Source: Syngnathus acus (taxonomy: Eukaryota > Chordata > Actinopteri > Syngnathiformes > Syngnathidae). Taken from it: DNA of 64,000 nucleotides. The notes beneath the pieces are model-generated. The model searched no databases. It worked only from the letters and a program-made list of their open reading frames with translations, and was not told the DNA's origin. The stretch is from assembly GCF_901709675.1 (NCBI RefSeq), contig NC_051098.1, positions 12,110,918 through 12,174,917 on the forward strand. Reading direction: 5' to 3'. Shown piece after piece: positions 41,050 to 54,270 of this stretch. How positions within the stretch are numbered: the stretch's first letter is position 1; each line of letters starts with the position of its first letter. Both the position numbers and the translations under genes were made by a program.

Positions 41050-41740
41050 ACACATGCTTGAAAATATGAGCCAGTCGGAGTGTGGCCTGGCTGCTATTAA
41101 TTTCTTTCTAAAGGACCACAGAACACATTAAGTGAGCTCTAGCAGCGTGAAACTGATAGCGAGGCGGACTATGAGACTGCACTTAGCATGTGGCCCGTTC
41201 ATCCTCATCCTCATCCCGGTTGGTTTGAAACCCGAACTGTAACTAAATAAATGAACTTGGAAGAGCTCTTATAGATCTAACCAAAGAATCTTCATTTAGC
41301 CGCCATTTTGTTCTCCATCATAACACGGGAACGGATTACTGTACCTAATTTAGATTGTGTTTCATCAATTGTGTCTTTGTAAAGATTCAAAGGTGCGCTG
41401 TGCATTGCGGGTAATTATAAGCTGCCACTTTCCCGCCGACATAATCAGCTCCTTTTGACAGCTGAGTTATTAAATTGTCCCCCCGTACCTGATAAACATA
41501 TTAATTTATTTCAAGATAGATAATTTCATCAATGCAGGATTGATATCGTATACGCGGCGGCAGACGATGCCCTCTCCTTTTTAATTATACAAATATCACA
41601 GTTGTCAGAACACTGACAGATTTTTCAGATTTTCTTCCACTGCTAGTGAAGCTTTGATTAAAAGTGAGCCGCTGACGCTTGTCTATAAAAAATCATTTTG
41701 AAAGCTTTGTTTTATTCTCAAGTGTAACTGATTTATACCA
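41050..41740. promoter_or_regulatory. Possible conserved block in the shox2 desert
   Basis: GGCTGCTATTAATTTCTTTC, GCGGGTAATTATAAGCTGCC, GACATAATCAGCTCC, CATATTAATTTATTTCAAG, AGATAATTTCATC and CCTTTTTAATTATACAAATA in unique sequence. Neighbouring AT-rich spacer lacks these words. Confidence 0.36.
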
Positions 41741-43000
41741 TTACCCCGCTGAGAGAAATAAAACATTTAACTCAACTTTTTTTTTTTTCAAATTGATGGA
41801 TTGTATTTAAAAGGAACATTAAACCTTCAAGTTGTCCCTCACATGCTTTTATAAATCATCAGCGGTGTCCTCAAACTTGGGGCCATGTCAGTTTAACTGA
41901 AATTTATATGGATCATGCAAGTAAATCATTTGCACAGAAAACTGAAAGTGTGCCCAAATGGTGTCAATCCAAAAAAAAAAAAACAGTAGGAATGTTAACA
42001 TTTCCTGTGAAATTTCACATTTCCTGTTGTAGAGAATTTGGAAGCTACTGTAAGCTGAACGCGATGATGACCCAGAGGTGACAGTGTACATACACACAGC
42101 TGCGCAGACAATGTCCCGAAGTCTCAAATATTTTTCCACGACAAAAAGGATATCTGGGATCAGCACTGATATTTAGACAGCTCATCATCTCTGTTAGTTT
42201 TGCACAGCGTTCACATCCCACACATAATTTATGTGGCTTTAAGAAGCAGAGTGATGTTAGCGTGTGATGTTAGCGATGTGTGAGTGGTTGGGCGTGAGCA
42301 GAGGTGAACAGCAGTTTATTGCGACTGTAGCTTACAAGGTACAGCAGTGGCTTTAAATGAAACTAGAGAATGCAATTTCTGGAGAAATTGTGTGTGAAGG
42401 CTAATAGGCTGAATTAAAACTTGTGGAATGTTATGGAAGATCAGAGTCCAAATATTTGCGGGTCTTGTAATGTAGAATTTTTGGTATGGTATGGTATTAT
42501 TCGAATCAATAGGTATAAGCTGAAAAGTTTAAAGTTGTAATGGTTTGAAATTTTCCCAAAACTTACAAAAAAATCATACAAAAAACGTCCCGCACTGCTT
42601 GCGTTTTGCGATGATTGATATTATCACAAAAATCATCGTCTCGAAAAGTTGATGTGATTAAGAAGTCAAGGGGTTTGGCATCCTTTGTTTGAGGTGACCC
42701 TCGCACACGGGGCCTTGGCCCACAGCAGTGTGATTGACAGCTGAGGTTGACCTCATCAGTGGCGGTGGGTCCCTGAAGACTGATCATGATGGAACTCTCA
42801 CTAACAACACCAGTGATGGAACACCTCAAGGTTTTTTTTGTTTTTTTTAAATCCACTTTCCTAAAAGGTAACAATCCCCTTTGTGGTCTTTGTGGAGCTA
42901 AAACGGCTCTCATCCAATCACAAACTTTCCACACTTGCAAACCGCTCAATAAAAGGATAGTCGAGTTGCAAATGAAAGTGGAACATAAGGTCTGCGTTGA
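41741..43000. other. Desert segment with a PBX/MEIS composite site
   Basis: No exon. The minus-strand frame at 42563-42949 has no recognisable domain. TGATTGACAG, the composite PBX/MEIS site, is at 42731-42740 within CAGTGTGATTGACAGCTGAG. Confidence 0.45.
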
Positions 43001-45460
43001 TCATTAGCCATCAATTAATCACTCAATTACCTAAATGGTACGCGGAGCGCATTGAGGAAACAAGATCTAAGACAGCAACATCAGTTAAAAGCATCTAATG
43101 AAGTGTAGCTGAATTCATCATGAAACAGCAAATAATTAGCAAACTGCGTCTCGGGGGAGAACTTCAAAAAGAACCTCAAAGTGGTTCGCTTCTTTTAAAA
43201 AGGCGAACATAAACACGCCGCTTAGGACTACACAGGCAGCACAAAGCTGTCCCTCGTGCCTTTCATTTACGACAAAAAAAATAATGATTCATCACCAAAA
43301 AAGTTTAGAGGGTGTATTTGTTTGCATCAGAAGACGGTGACCTTTATGGCGCTTTTGCGCAGATTAAAGCGCCGCGCCGTCCAAATATATTCAGCATCAA
43401 CAAATTGACATAAAACCGGGGCCTGTCGCAGCTTTGGTCCGCAGTTAGGAGGGTTCAACTCACCGGATTTTGTGGGGTCCTGCTGGGACCCGCGCATGGC
43501 AGCAGTGCTGAGAGACTCGTGGATCACTCGGCGGCGAGACTGTTGGGAAAAGCGCAACGTAATTAAAATGACACAAACAAAGTGAATCTAATTAGGAATC
43601 CCCGCGCTGGAGCTCGTTAGCGGCTGACACTGCTAAATTATTTCCCTCCGTGGAAATAAATGAGGCCACTTGTCTGTGCGGGTTTGAGGGCCGCAAGGTG
43701 CTCGGGGGACAGCGAACGCGCTGCAAGTAATTATTGTTAAAGTGCAACTTGGAGAGTCAAGTGCCGCCACACCGAGTCATATGCTCTTAACATATTTTGA
43801 CAACTGCAGTCACTATTCGCGAGGGTTGGAGAGCGCGGTTTAAATCGTAAATATATCCTATGATCCCAAAATAATTGATTACAACAAGACTTAAACGCAT
43901 GTTCTTTGACGAACAGCATACTAAGTCAGCAAGTTGTGAAATTCTTCTTCATTTGTCCATGTAGAATCACATTATACTGCCCCTGGTGGCCGGAATACAC
44001 ACACCAGAAGGAGATGCAATGAATTAATCATAATGGACACTATTATAAACTCAACATTTTATTTAACTATGTCATTACTAAATTTTTTATTGGGTAAAGT
44101 TACACAGTTAGCTAGCTAGCTTACAGAATGGTTAGCGCTGTTACTGCTGATAGTTTGCTGATGATAGCTTGATAGTTGTTTCCCATTCCCATTAGGATTC
44201 CCAGCCGTTGATTTGGGTCGTTGATTTGGGTGTTTTGCATTTTAGTCAATTTGTTGAATTTGACAAGATGCAGCACTGAGTAAACGGCTTTTAGCACTAG
44301 CTAACTTATCAAAACCAGAGTGCCACACACATACAAAACAGTTAACTTGCAATTAAAATTGTAGTTCCAGTGAGATATTCACTTGAAAAACTATCTTTAC
44401 GGTTGAGGAAAAGTTCTTAATTTGGCAAGTTTGTTCGGTGGAACACATCATTCCAAATTGTTTTGAATACCGAGCAAATCAGTTGTCGATCAACATTGTG
44501 AATTATAGTCGAACTTTGAGGTGTCACGCTATATAGGTCAGCAAACAGACACCTGAAAACATACAATTTGCTCGGCGAACTGGGGTCACATGGCTCAGTC
44601 GCCCGCATGCCATCCCACTAAAAAACACACAGTCATCAAAAACAGTTGATGATCCCGTCTCTCAGTCTGTGGTCTGGCTTTCAGACTTATGCCTCCACTC
44701 GCTCATTCATCCACACACACACACTCCTCAGCTTGTGTGGTAAGGTAAGTGAATCCAGTGGCTGGTAGTTTTGAGGGAGCCAGGGGAGCCATTGAGAGCC
44801 CATTAGGAGGTTAAGTCGAGGAACCTCTCCATTGTTCTGCTGTTTGATTCCTGCCCTGTGACCCGCTCTCTGCTGGTCGGAGCCTGGGAAACCCTGTTAG
44901 TGATGACGAGGGGAAATAAAAGACGATCGCACCTACCCACAGAGGCACACACACAAAAATACACAAGTGGGGGAACAGTATGGAAGCACAGACTGTCGGA
45001 TGAGTCTCTGAGGGCCGGTGGCTGATGTGGAAGGGCGGGTGGGATTTCCGGCCAGACGACAGTAGCGGAACATGTGGCCAACACAAAGGACAAATGAGGA
45101 AGTTGGGGATGGCGGAAAAAATGAGATGGCGGTTCAGCAATGCATCCTTTTGCAAGGTTTAGTTACAACTAATGGCTTTGTGGATCATGAAATGAATAAG
45201 AGACCATTTAAATCGTCAACATGAGGGAACTAGCGGAATGACATTAGCTATGTTTTGTCGATGTGTATTATGAATTTTGTTCTGCTAAATATCGGAACTG
45301 GCATCGGTCATGATGCATTGGCGGTGAAGTCAAAGATGAAGTGAAGATTTGAAAATGCCTTTAGATGAGATCAATATCACTCACTGCGAGCCGAGCATGA
45401 AGATGGAGCCATGACATAGCTAGGCGCAAATAAGGGAATCAAACAACATCCCATCTCATT
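43001..45460. other. Desert segment, mostly spacer
   Basis: 43000-43180 (CATTAGCCATCAATTAATCA, CAAATAATTAGCAAACTGC) may be conserved. 43950-44350 has GCTAGCTAGC words and AT-rich sequence. Nothing further can be supported. Confidence 0.4.
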
Positions 45461-47060
45461 TCACATCGAGCCCACGCGGGCCCGGCCGATGGAAATTAGT
45501 TGAACGGGATCGATGTGTTTATCTATTTATATCCTTGCTGCACACATTTGGAGGAACGTCTTCACCGAGCAGAGCGGACGAGAGGGATGCTCGGCGAGGG
45601 ACTGGGAGACATGTGGAAGATGACGCCGTGGTGGGAGCGAGCGAGAGGAGGGGGTCGGGGGGCGAGGCTGGATGTCTTGTTTGGCTGATAGTAATCTGAC
45701 AGCTATTAGAGGGCGTAGGGTTAGGGACCTGCTGGCTTGGGGTGGTGGGTGTGGGAGGGGTGGGGTGGGGGGGGGGGCGGTATGATATACGCGTCCCCTC
45801 ACACTGAAACCAGCTTGTGTGTGTGTGTCTATGACTTCATTCTTCTACATTCAATTCTCTCTTAGCCTCACCCCCTCCCCACATCTCACTCCCCCCTCCC
45901 CATCACTCATTTCTCCCTGCCTTTCTTCCTGCCCTCCGTCTTCCCCCGCTTCCACTGTACATTTGGGTGTCTCGCCACGTTACAAGCCGTGCCCTTAATT
46001 TGACAGTGTCACCGAGATCCATCTTCATTCTCTCACTCTTTTCATAATCTGATCCTCTTCCTCTAGCATGCAATTAGTGCCCCTCCTTCTTTTTATCCAA
46101 CCTCCACGCCGAGCGCCGTCGCCGCTCCCCCTCGCGGGCCCCAGAGCGGCGTTCCGCTGCCCCCGCCGAGCGGCCTGGATGATTGCTACAGCTTTCCCTG
46201 TGCAATCCATTTAGAGCCGGGGTCCTGTAATGAATATGTACATTGAGAGAGACCTCGGTGTGAGGAAGGGGGGAATGCTCAGAGGGAGGGGGGGGGTCAC
46301 GAGCAATCAACCTTGAATTCAATTATGCCAGTGAAGGTTAATGACTGTGCTCAGTGGTCAGAGGCACGCGCCGCAGCGCCCATTAAAGCGGCTTGTCAGA
46401 AGTGACAGCGTACGAGGCGTGGGGGGGGAGGGATGGGGGAGGAGTCACATGACGCACACCGCCAGCTAGATGGACAGATAGATAAAACGCTGTCAGTCAG
46501 AGGTGCTAGATTACATTGAGTTGGCCCCCAACAAATCAGATTGTAAAGTTCTGCAACCTCCTCCTCCCCCCCTCCCCTTCCTGGCTTCTCACTGTCTCCC
46601 CCGAGGGTGAAGCTGAGCACGCTAGCTGTAATATGATTAGTCTACATAAAGACGTGTCTGGAGTGTAATTCACTGCTCGCTAATGAGGCCCTGTCTGAAC
46701 CCAGGACAGATGAATGGCCCCTACCCACTGGCGCTGCTCGCTTACCTGGGGCCGGGTTCTACCCCTCCCACCCAGACCAGGCTCACCTCTCTTCCCCCTC
46801 CCAATGTCCTTCCTTCACATCGCCCCACAGGACCCCCGACTGGGTCGCAAAGTGTGTCCCCCGCATCACACAGCGACCTGTCAGTCATGTGACCTCCCAA
46901 GGCCTAACTTGTGACTTTTCTTGGACTGTTAAGTCGAAATCTCTCACAATTCAAGCTGGGTGCAAAAGCCAGGTGAAAGTCATTCCATTGAGGGAAAATC
47001 TCATTTGCTTCAATATGTGACAACGTTTAAAATTAAAAGGCTGGTTTCGCACGGCTGGTC
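45461..47060. other. Desert segment, G- and C-rich simple sequence with two unique patches
   Basis: 45640-45780 is G-rich and 45870-45960 C/T-rich. Unique patches at 46010-46340 (CTAGCATGCAATTAGTGCCC, CTGTAATGAATATGTAC) and 46470-46690 may be conserved. Frames here are compositional. Confidence 0.4.
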
Positions 47061-47067
47061 TGAAACC

Positions 47068-47460
47068 AAGGTTATTATAGTTAACAAAAACGAAAGATTC
47101 AAATTAAAAGTGAAAAAATATTTTCTTAAATGAAATAAAATAAGTGCTTAAAAAAAGGAAAACTAATTGAAATGACATTTTACTTTTATAACTTTAGCTA
47201 AAAATCACAAAAATAGCAAAAATGTCTTCCATTTTAGTTTTTTTTAATGAATTTTTGCACATGAGCTTTTGCGATTTATTTTAAATATACTCATTATTTT
47301 GGTGGCAAAGAAGAAACAATTTCGAACGGTCGTTAATATAGTTTACATTACTTACAAATTTACACTACATTATATAAAAAAATAAATGTAATACTAAAAC
47401 TAACCTAAAAACTAAGCTAAAAAAACAAAGCTTTATACTTTCCACCTAAAACAAAATGGC
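47068..47460 (+). repeat. Dispersed repeat fragment, GTTATTATAGTTAAC type
   Basis: AAGGTTATTATAGTTAACAA followed by AAACGAAAG, then long A-rich sequence with repeated ACTAA/CTAAAA words. This start is familiar from fish interspersed repeats. No open frame. Confidence 0.5.
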
Positions 47461-48000
47461 CGTACCAGTTAAACGCCATTTAGGGCAAACGCAACAAAAA
47501 AAGCTGAAGCCACTTAACTTTTTGCCTTGATCCTAACTCATGGAATCAGAGATATACGCATCATCAATCAATCAATCAATCAGAAATTGATTTTACAATA
47601 GAAGGCAAAGTATGTCAAATGGACGACATGAGCTCACCAACTGGACATTTATTGGCACCATCTGTACACATTGCGGAGAAGAGTTGGATCTGGCAGTGAA
47701 TACACAAGATTTATGAATGGACCAGCTCAGGTCGTGGACATCTCCTCCTCCACCACTAATATGTGCACAAAATATAAGTGTGTGTGTGTGTTTTTATGTG
47801 TGTGTGTGTGTGTGCATGCCCGAGCTTATCCTGCTTAACCTGCCCAATATGTGAATCTCTCTTCTGCTTTATTTCCACAGTATCCATCAAGACGGAATAT
47901 CCAAAAGCAAATTTAGGGATGGGAGGAAAAGTTGGCCATCTCCTTTAAATAGTTTATGTTGTACGCCGATGAAGAAAATATCAAATTTACCATGAAAATG
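47461..48000. other. Desert spacer with TG repeat
   Basis: Holds CAAT repeats at about 47563-47583 and a TG tract at about 47778-47815. Nothing else recognised. Confidence 0.45.
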
Positions 48001-49140
48001 TATGGAAATTGGATCAATGCTATTACGCCGGCGACTTTTTAAAGCAATATCTCCTTTCCAGCGACAGTCCATGCGCGGATGATAAATAGATGCTAGTCGG
48101 AGAGACTTGGGAGGGTCTTTGCTCCTTGCGCGGCGAACCTGCTCGCCCGTTATTGCATTTCAGCCAAACAGGATCAACATGCATACTTAGGAATGAAGCT
48201 CCCCGAATAAAGCCGCCTCCCGACATTGCCGTCACGCTCTGCCTCTCGTCCTCACTCACTTTATTTGTCATCAAGAATCTCATAGCCTTCTCGCCCGCCG
48301 TGAAGAGTCAGGTTATTGTAAATAAGATGAGATTTTCCTGGCGAGTGTGCGTGAGAGTGTGTGTGTGTGTGTGTGTTTGCGCAAGGCGACAGAATGGCTT
48401 TCAAATGGTGATTCATCAGCTTGTCAGAATCAGGCATCTTTGAGACACTCATAATTGTGTGTGTGGCTTTGAATGACAGCCCCCCCCGCTCACACACACA
48501 CGCACACGCACTTGATCTGACCCTGTCAGCGTCTCACGCCCCGTCCGGCACCGTCAAAGCGCTCATAATTCTCCTCGTTTATCGTTGGGCATTTTTTTCC
48601 AGTTAGTCTGCCGGCTGAACGGTATTGGCTTTCCAATCAATGTGCTGATTGTTACGAAAGGGAGGGCAATTTATTCAAAGCGGAACACTTTCTCTGTCTT
48701 CGCGAGCTCCTTTGATGGCGCTGATATCGATTTTGGTATTCATCACAAGCGCCTATTGCATTTCTGCTATTTGAATGTAAAAAAAAAACCATTAAGTGAT
48801 CATCCTCTATAGTGGATATTTGAAGATTGAGTCTTAACACACAGATGAATTTTCTTCATCGAAGAAACCTAAAACTGTTACCTGTGAAAGATTGCATTCG
48901 ATGATATGATCTTTATCCAAGTCCCTCTTAACACCATTTATGGTCCGTCCTTGTCGTTCGCCGGCAGGCATGCTGCTCGGGACAATGAGGCCCTGGAATG
49001 AATGCAGGGAAGTGTGATAATTATTGCTATTCTGAGAAGCAGACCCAGAGAGCACGAGAAGGAGGCAATTATTGTTCTGCAGCGAGGGAGGGGAAATACT
49101 TGTTTCCTTGACAAGACCTAAATATTTACCCTCCTCCGAC
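48000..49140. promoter_or_regulatory. Possible conserved cluster in the shox2 desert
   Basis: TTTAAAGCAATATCTCC, GATGATAAATAGATGC, GTTATTGTAAATAAGATGAG, CACTCATAATTGTGTG, GCGCTCATAATTCTCC, GTGTGATAATTATTGC and GGCAATTATTGTTCTGC in unique sequence, with TG and CA tracts at 48356-48378 and 48490-48512. Repeated CATAATT cores are notable. Confidence 0.35.
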
Positions 49141-51690
49141 GGACAGCTGACTCACGCTCGAGGACGACGGCACGCACGGAAGGGCCCTTAGCCCCCAATC
49201 TGTCGTGGGCAAACACACACACACACACACACGCGCACACGCACACACGTTTTCACTCAGCACATGCACACCCAGCTTCCTTTACTGATTAGCGGACCGC
49301 GGTGCCACCGTTAGTCTGGCGATAACCCGTTTCCCATTTTCGCCATCAAGTCACGGTCCGTTTTAGCGTTGCCCCAGTAGGTGACAAAAGAGTGCAGGAA
49401 GTGAGACGGCTTCTGTGTTAAGAGCTTGTGCCGCTCGGGATGCAGCCTACATCATTAAAAAGAAAAAAAATACGAGACATAAGTCCGAGAAAAGTGTGCA
49501 GGATTGTGACTTGCAGTATTGGTGGGTGTTCGTTGCCAATTGGAATGTTATTGTCCTTCCGTCCCAAATGTTGAGGCGTTTGTTTTTTTATCTAGTTTGG
49601 CCAGTTGGTGTGTTTGTGTGCGGTCAATCTGCCGCCACGATCCTACACACACCTGCTTGCGACACAATATGGCCGCCTCCTGTGTTCAATATGAGCAAAG
49701 TTTAGCCCAACTAAAATAATGCAAAAAAGACTGGAGGGGCACTTTATCAAGTCAGAGCTCATATTTGCAAATCAATGTACATCATGCATAAAATTGTAAA
49801 AAAGGAAATTGAAAAAAAATCAAATCGATTTTTTTTTTCCGATTATATATGCAATTATTTTTTGAAGGCCCTCTTCATGTATTTAGAAAGAAATGTCTAC
49901 ACTCATTTTAATTTTCCTTCTATTCTTTTAAGCTCCGCCTTCTTATGGAATGAGCCACATTAATTAAATTGATCTTTTGGTGATTGCTGAACTAAAATTT
50001 TGTGCTGAAGTCTCGCGTGAAGTCGCTTGTCCATCGGTTAAAACAAAGATTTTGTGTAGCTTTAGATGAAATATCTTATGGTAGTGAAGCTTGCTGAAAC
50101 CAAATTCCACGTTTTCAGTAAATGTGCAGTATCAAAGTCATACTCCCTGAAGCTTCCCTTGAAAGATCCCATCTTTCTGTGTCCGATAAATTGTATACCT
50201 CAGTGTGTGAGTCAGTGAAATTTTTCGTTCAGAGATATATTTAACGATTACCGCTGTGTTCACTGAATCACCCCCTCGTGAAAGCAAGAGACGATAAATA
50301 ATAAATTTTTCTCTTTAAGCTGTATTTCTAACATGAAAAAGTAATGCTTGCTAATGCTCGCCTTATATCACATATTTTGTCTTTTAGTGGGCTTTAATGA
50401 GCGCCGGCGCTCGAGCAAATTAGGTGCGGGAAGTTCCTGTTAATTACAAGTTCAATTATGTAGTTTGAATGCATTAATCACAATGTTGTTTTTTTCTTAC
50501 ATCTGTTTTGTGCAAGATTATTGGCACTGGACATTGAACACACCGGATCAGTAAAACCAACCGTGCAACAGCAAACAGTACATTTAACAAGAAGAGCAGC
50601 GAGAGTGAAACAATAAATGTCTCCCCGAGGTCAAACAGAGAGTGTATAAAAGACACACTTCCTTCTAATCAAATCCAGTAAAACAGTCCACTATTTCCTC
50701 TCCGTGCTTGAGTAGCAGGAAATACACAACCAAACAGGAAATGTTCGATGATAAAACCTGGAAGCAAGCGGACGACTATCAGACCGAAGAGGAAGAGAAA
50801 GTTTCAACATTATGATATGGTCGAAAATATCAGTTGTCCGTCAAACAATCAAAAACAAGCGAGCTAGCTACAATGGTCAGATGGTTGTTGGAGCGGCTCC
50901 TGTCGGCCATTTTAATTGAGCCTAATCCACTATTCATGGACAGAGACAACCTATTGGCATCCATTAATCCTCACAATCAATGCCCTCCTCAATAGTGGCT
51001 TATTCATTCATTCGTCAATACATTCCATTTTGTGTGCGTCTCTGCTCTCTTAGCGTTTTGTGAATCCGCCATCCTGACGCTGTCATGTCCCAGCTGATGA
51101 CCATCTGTTCAGAGGACGCAAGCCCAGCACGTGTCGCCGACGCCATCGGATTCACGTGTGAATGGGCGCGTCACTGCGCACAAAAGTGAATCAATTAAAC
51201 GTAGGGGAATATCTCAAGGGAGGAATGGGCGGAGGAGGGGGGGGGTTGTCGTTTCCGACCCGCGAATCCCAACGGACCTTTAAAATCCGCAATATAACTC
51301 AAAATGTAATCTGTGTTTCCATTACAAAGCCCAAGCGAGTCTGGCTGTCATGGCGGCGGCACGTAAATATCTCAGATTTATACTTTTGAAGATGATGCTG
51401 CTAAAGATAAGCGGAGCATAGTCGGGTTTAATCATGGGATGTTAGTAGAGATCGTAGTTAATAAAAAAAAAAAAAAGACGATTTTAAGGGTGTAAACGCG
51501 TCAAGGGTACGCTTCGCCTCAACTGAAGCTAGAATTGAAACTTAGCATATTTTTCCAACATGAAACACAAATTACTCACAACGCTGCTTTAGAGAAACAA
51601 TCTGACCTTTGACCTGAACTCCTGGCGCGATGGGGGCACAAGCGAGAGATGAGAACAGTGGAAAGAAAAAACAAAAAAAGAAGCAGCATT
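49141..51690. other. Desert segment with CA repeat and AT-rich spacer
   Basis: A CA tract lies at 49212-49248. 50380-50480 (GGGCTTTAATGAGCGCCGGC, CTGTTAATTACAAGTTCAAT) may be a short conserved patch. No exon or transposon recognised in the remainder. Confidence 0.4.
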
Positions 51691-52340
51691 TTAATTGACA
51701 TCCTTTAAGTTAGCAGCCAGATAATTATGGCCAGCAGCTGTACACGCAACAATGGGACTTATTAGCATTCTGCTGCAAGTGCGGCATGCGCATAAATATG
51801 TACACAATCAATACGCGCTGGAATCACTTGTACACAAAAAGCGCCGAGCCACAAGAGAGGCTCGAGTGATTTTGTAGCACGGCGGGCTGGCGTGGCTTTA
51901 AAAATCCACACTCGCCGCTCGCTCTGCCTCAAAGCCACGGCGGGGAAACCCACTGAGTTTAAGAATATGCGCTCGGCGTCTTAGTGCTAATGTGGGAATT
52001 AATTATGAATTAATTAACATGACACTAAGGAGCTGCTACTTTTAAACAGGAGGGGAGAGGGGGGGGGGTCTGTGAGGGAGACAAAGACGTCCTTATGTAT
52101 ACGATTGTCTCCGGGTTATGAATCGGAGAATGTGCGGAGGGTTTGTTTCTCCCGGCGAGCCTTTAAATATTTCATGCTTCACACACGAACATGAGCCACG
52201 GCGCAATTAGAGGCCCATTATCCTTCTCGGGCCTTGTGCTCCTTCCAAACGGGGCCTCCAAAGCAGCAATAAAGAGCCCTGTGATGAGCAATGATAACAC
52301 AGATGATGAATCGCATACTTATCTTTTAGGATTTGTAATG
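51690..52340. promoter_or_regulatory. Candidate conserved block in the shox2 desert
   Basis: TTTTAATTGACATCC, CCAGATAATTATGGCCAGC, GGGACTTATTAGCATTCTGC, GGGAATTAATTATGAATTAA, TTTAAATATTTCATGC and CGCAATTAGAGGCCCATTAT are in unique sequence. The three spaced TAATTA/AATTAAT clusters suggest a homeodomain-bound element. Confidence 0.4.
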
Positions 52341-52599
52341 AAATGACATCGCTAAGCTAACCTTTGTTATTGTTTGGGTCATTTGTTAGATAAAGTTTTT
52401 TTTGGGGAGGGGGGAATAAAAAAAGGTTTCATTCATTTGATTTGACATGCTTGTGTGCCTTGGCAATAAGGACACGGGCATTGCAGCATATTGGCGAGCT
52501 CATTTGCCCCCCCCCCCTCCCCTTCAGAAAAAAAAAAGTGCCCCCTGGGATAAACACGTGTACGGGGGAGCGCGGGCTCGCCGCCCCAGCAGCAGGTGG

Positions 52600-53180
<581 letters not shown>

Positions 53181-53860
53181 GCCATGAGAACAAAAAAAAG
53201 GTCGGCAGACAAAGGTACAAAGGAATGAATGGTGGCAGACAGCAGTCAAAAAAAAACACAAAGCTGGAACACAAGCATCACTTGAATCAGGTTCATCTAG
53301 TTTGTTTTAATATCTTCATATTAACATTGATAGATCTACAATATACCCAATAATTAATTAATTATGAAAAACTTGTTTTATTTCCATCTCTTGATTGACA
53401 ATCAGGATATTATGTCAATTTGACAGTTCAGAAAATGCACAAACAAGTAATTTAGTTCCTAGTTTTGGTCCGTAAAATGTTATCATTTCAACAAAAATAT
53501 TGAGAATTGTTTTCCGCAATACAAGCAGATATTTGCCAATGTCTGATATACTAAAATAATAAAGTATAAAATACAAATCTATTAATTGTGGCACCTCTAA
53601 ATGAACCCAATATTACTTCGGTATTCCCCTTTTCAATGAGAACCTGGATTCCATTTTTTTTAAACTGAGTCTAATTTTGTTTTTGTTTTTAATTCTTAGG
53701 TTGAATACTTACTTTCATCTAAAACTTATTATTTTTTGTTTCGTTCTATCTTTGGCCTTAAAATACAAAATGGTGGTTGTTCACGCATGCCTGAAGTTCA
53801 CAACGTATTTGAGTCCCTAACGTCTCCATAACACTCAGACACGGTCAGTCGGCTACCTAA
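53181..53860. other. Desert spacer, AT-rich
   Basis: Contains a TTGATTGACA (PBX-like) word at about 53391-53400, with no exon or repeat recognised. Confidence 0.4.
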
Positions 53861-54270
53861 CCAGCCTTTGTGTGGCCGTTTAGTGACGGCAGACCGAGCA
53901 CATTAATGGGGCCGTACGACCAACTGGGGGTTGGCCGACATGGAGAATAATGGAGGGCAGCCTGTTAAGGCATCTCAGGACCGAATCCCCGAGATATAAA
54001 GCCACTTTTCTGTCATTCAGCCAACGAGAAGTAAAACTACAAAATACGATCGCCACCAAGGAGCTGAGAGCGCCCGGCTAGCGCCAGGCACATCAGTCGC
54101 TTCATTTCCATAGCATTTGCATGATGTCAGGACATGAGCTACAAATAGGTATGAGTGTGGGGCTTAATTAGAAATGAGCCAGGCTTTACACAAAAAAAAA
54201 ACATCCTTTTGCATCATAATTGACTAAGCTGAGCGCCAGGATAAGTGGCGGCGATGTGTATTTCTGAACA
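53861..54270. promoter_or_regulatory. Possible conserved block in the shox2 desert
   Basis: GAGCACATTAATGGGGCCGT, CATTTGCATGATGTCAGGAC, GGGGCTTAATTAGAAATGAG and GCATCATAATTGACTAAGC in unique sequence. Confidence 0.34.

Noticed and set aside
43507-43540. GTGGATCACTCGGC, as in 5.8S ribosomal RNA
   Set aside because: Only about 14 bases match and the flanks do not continue as 5.8S, so it is coincidence or a tiny relic.
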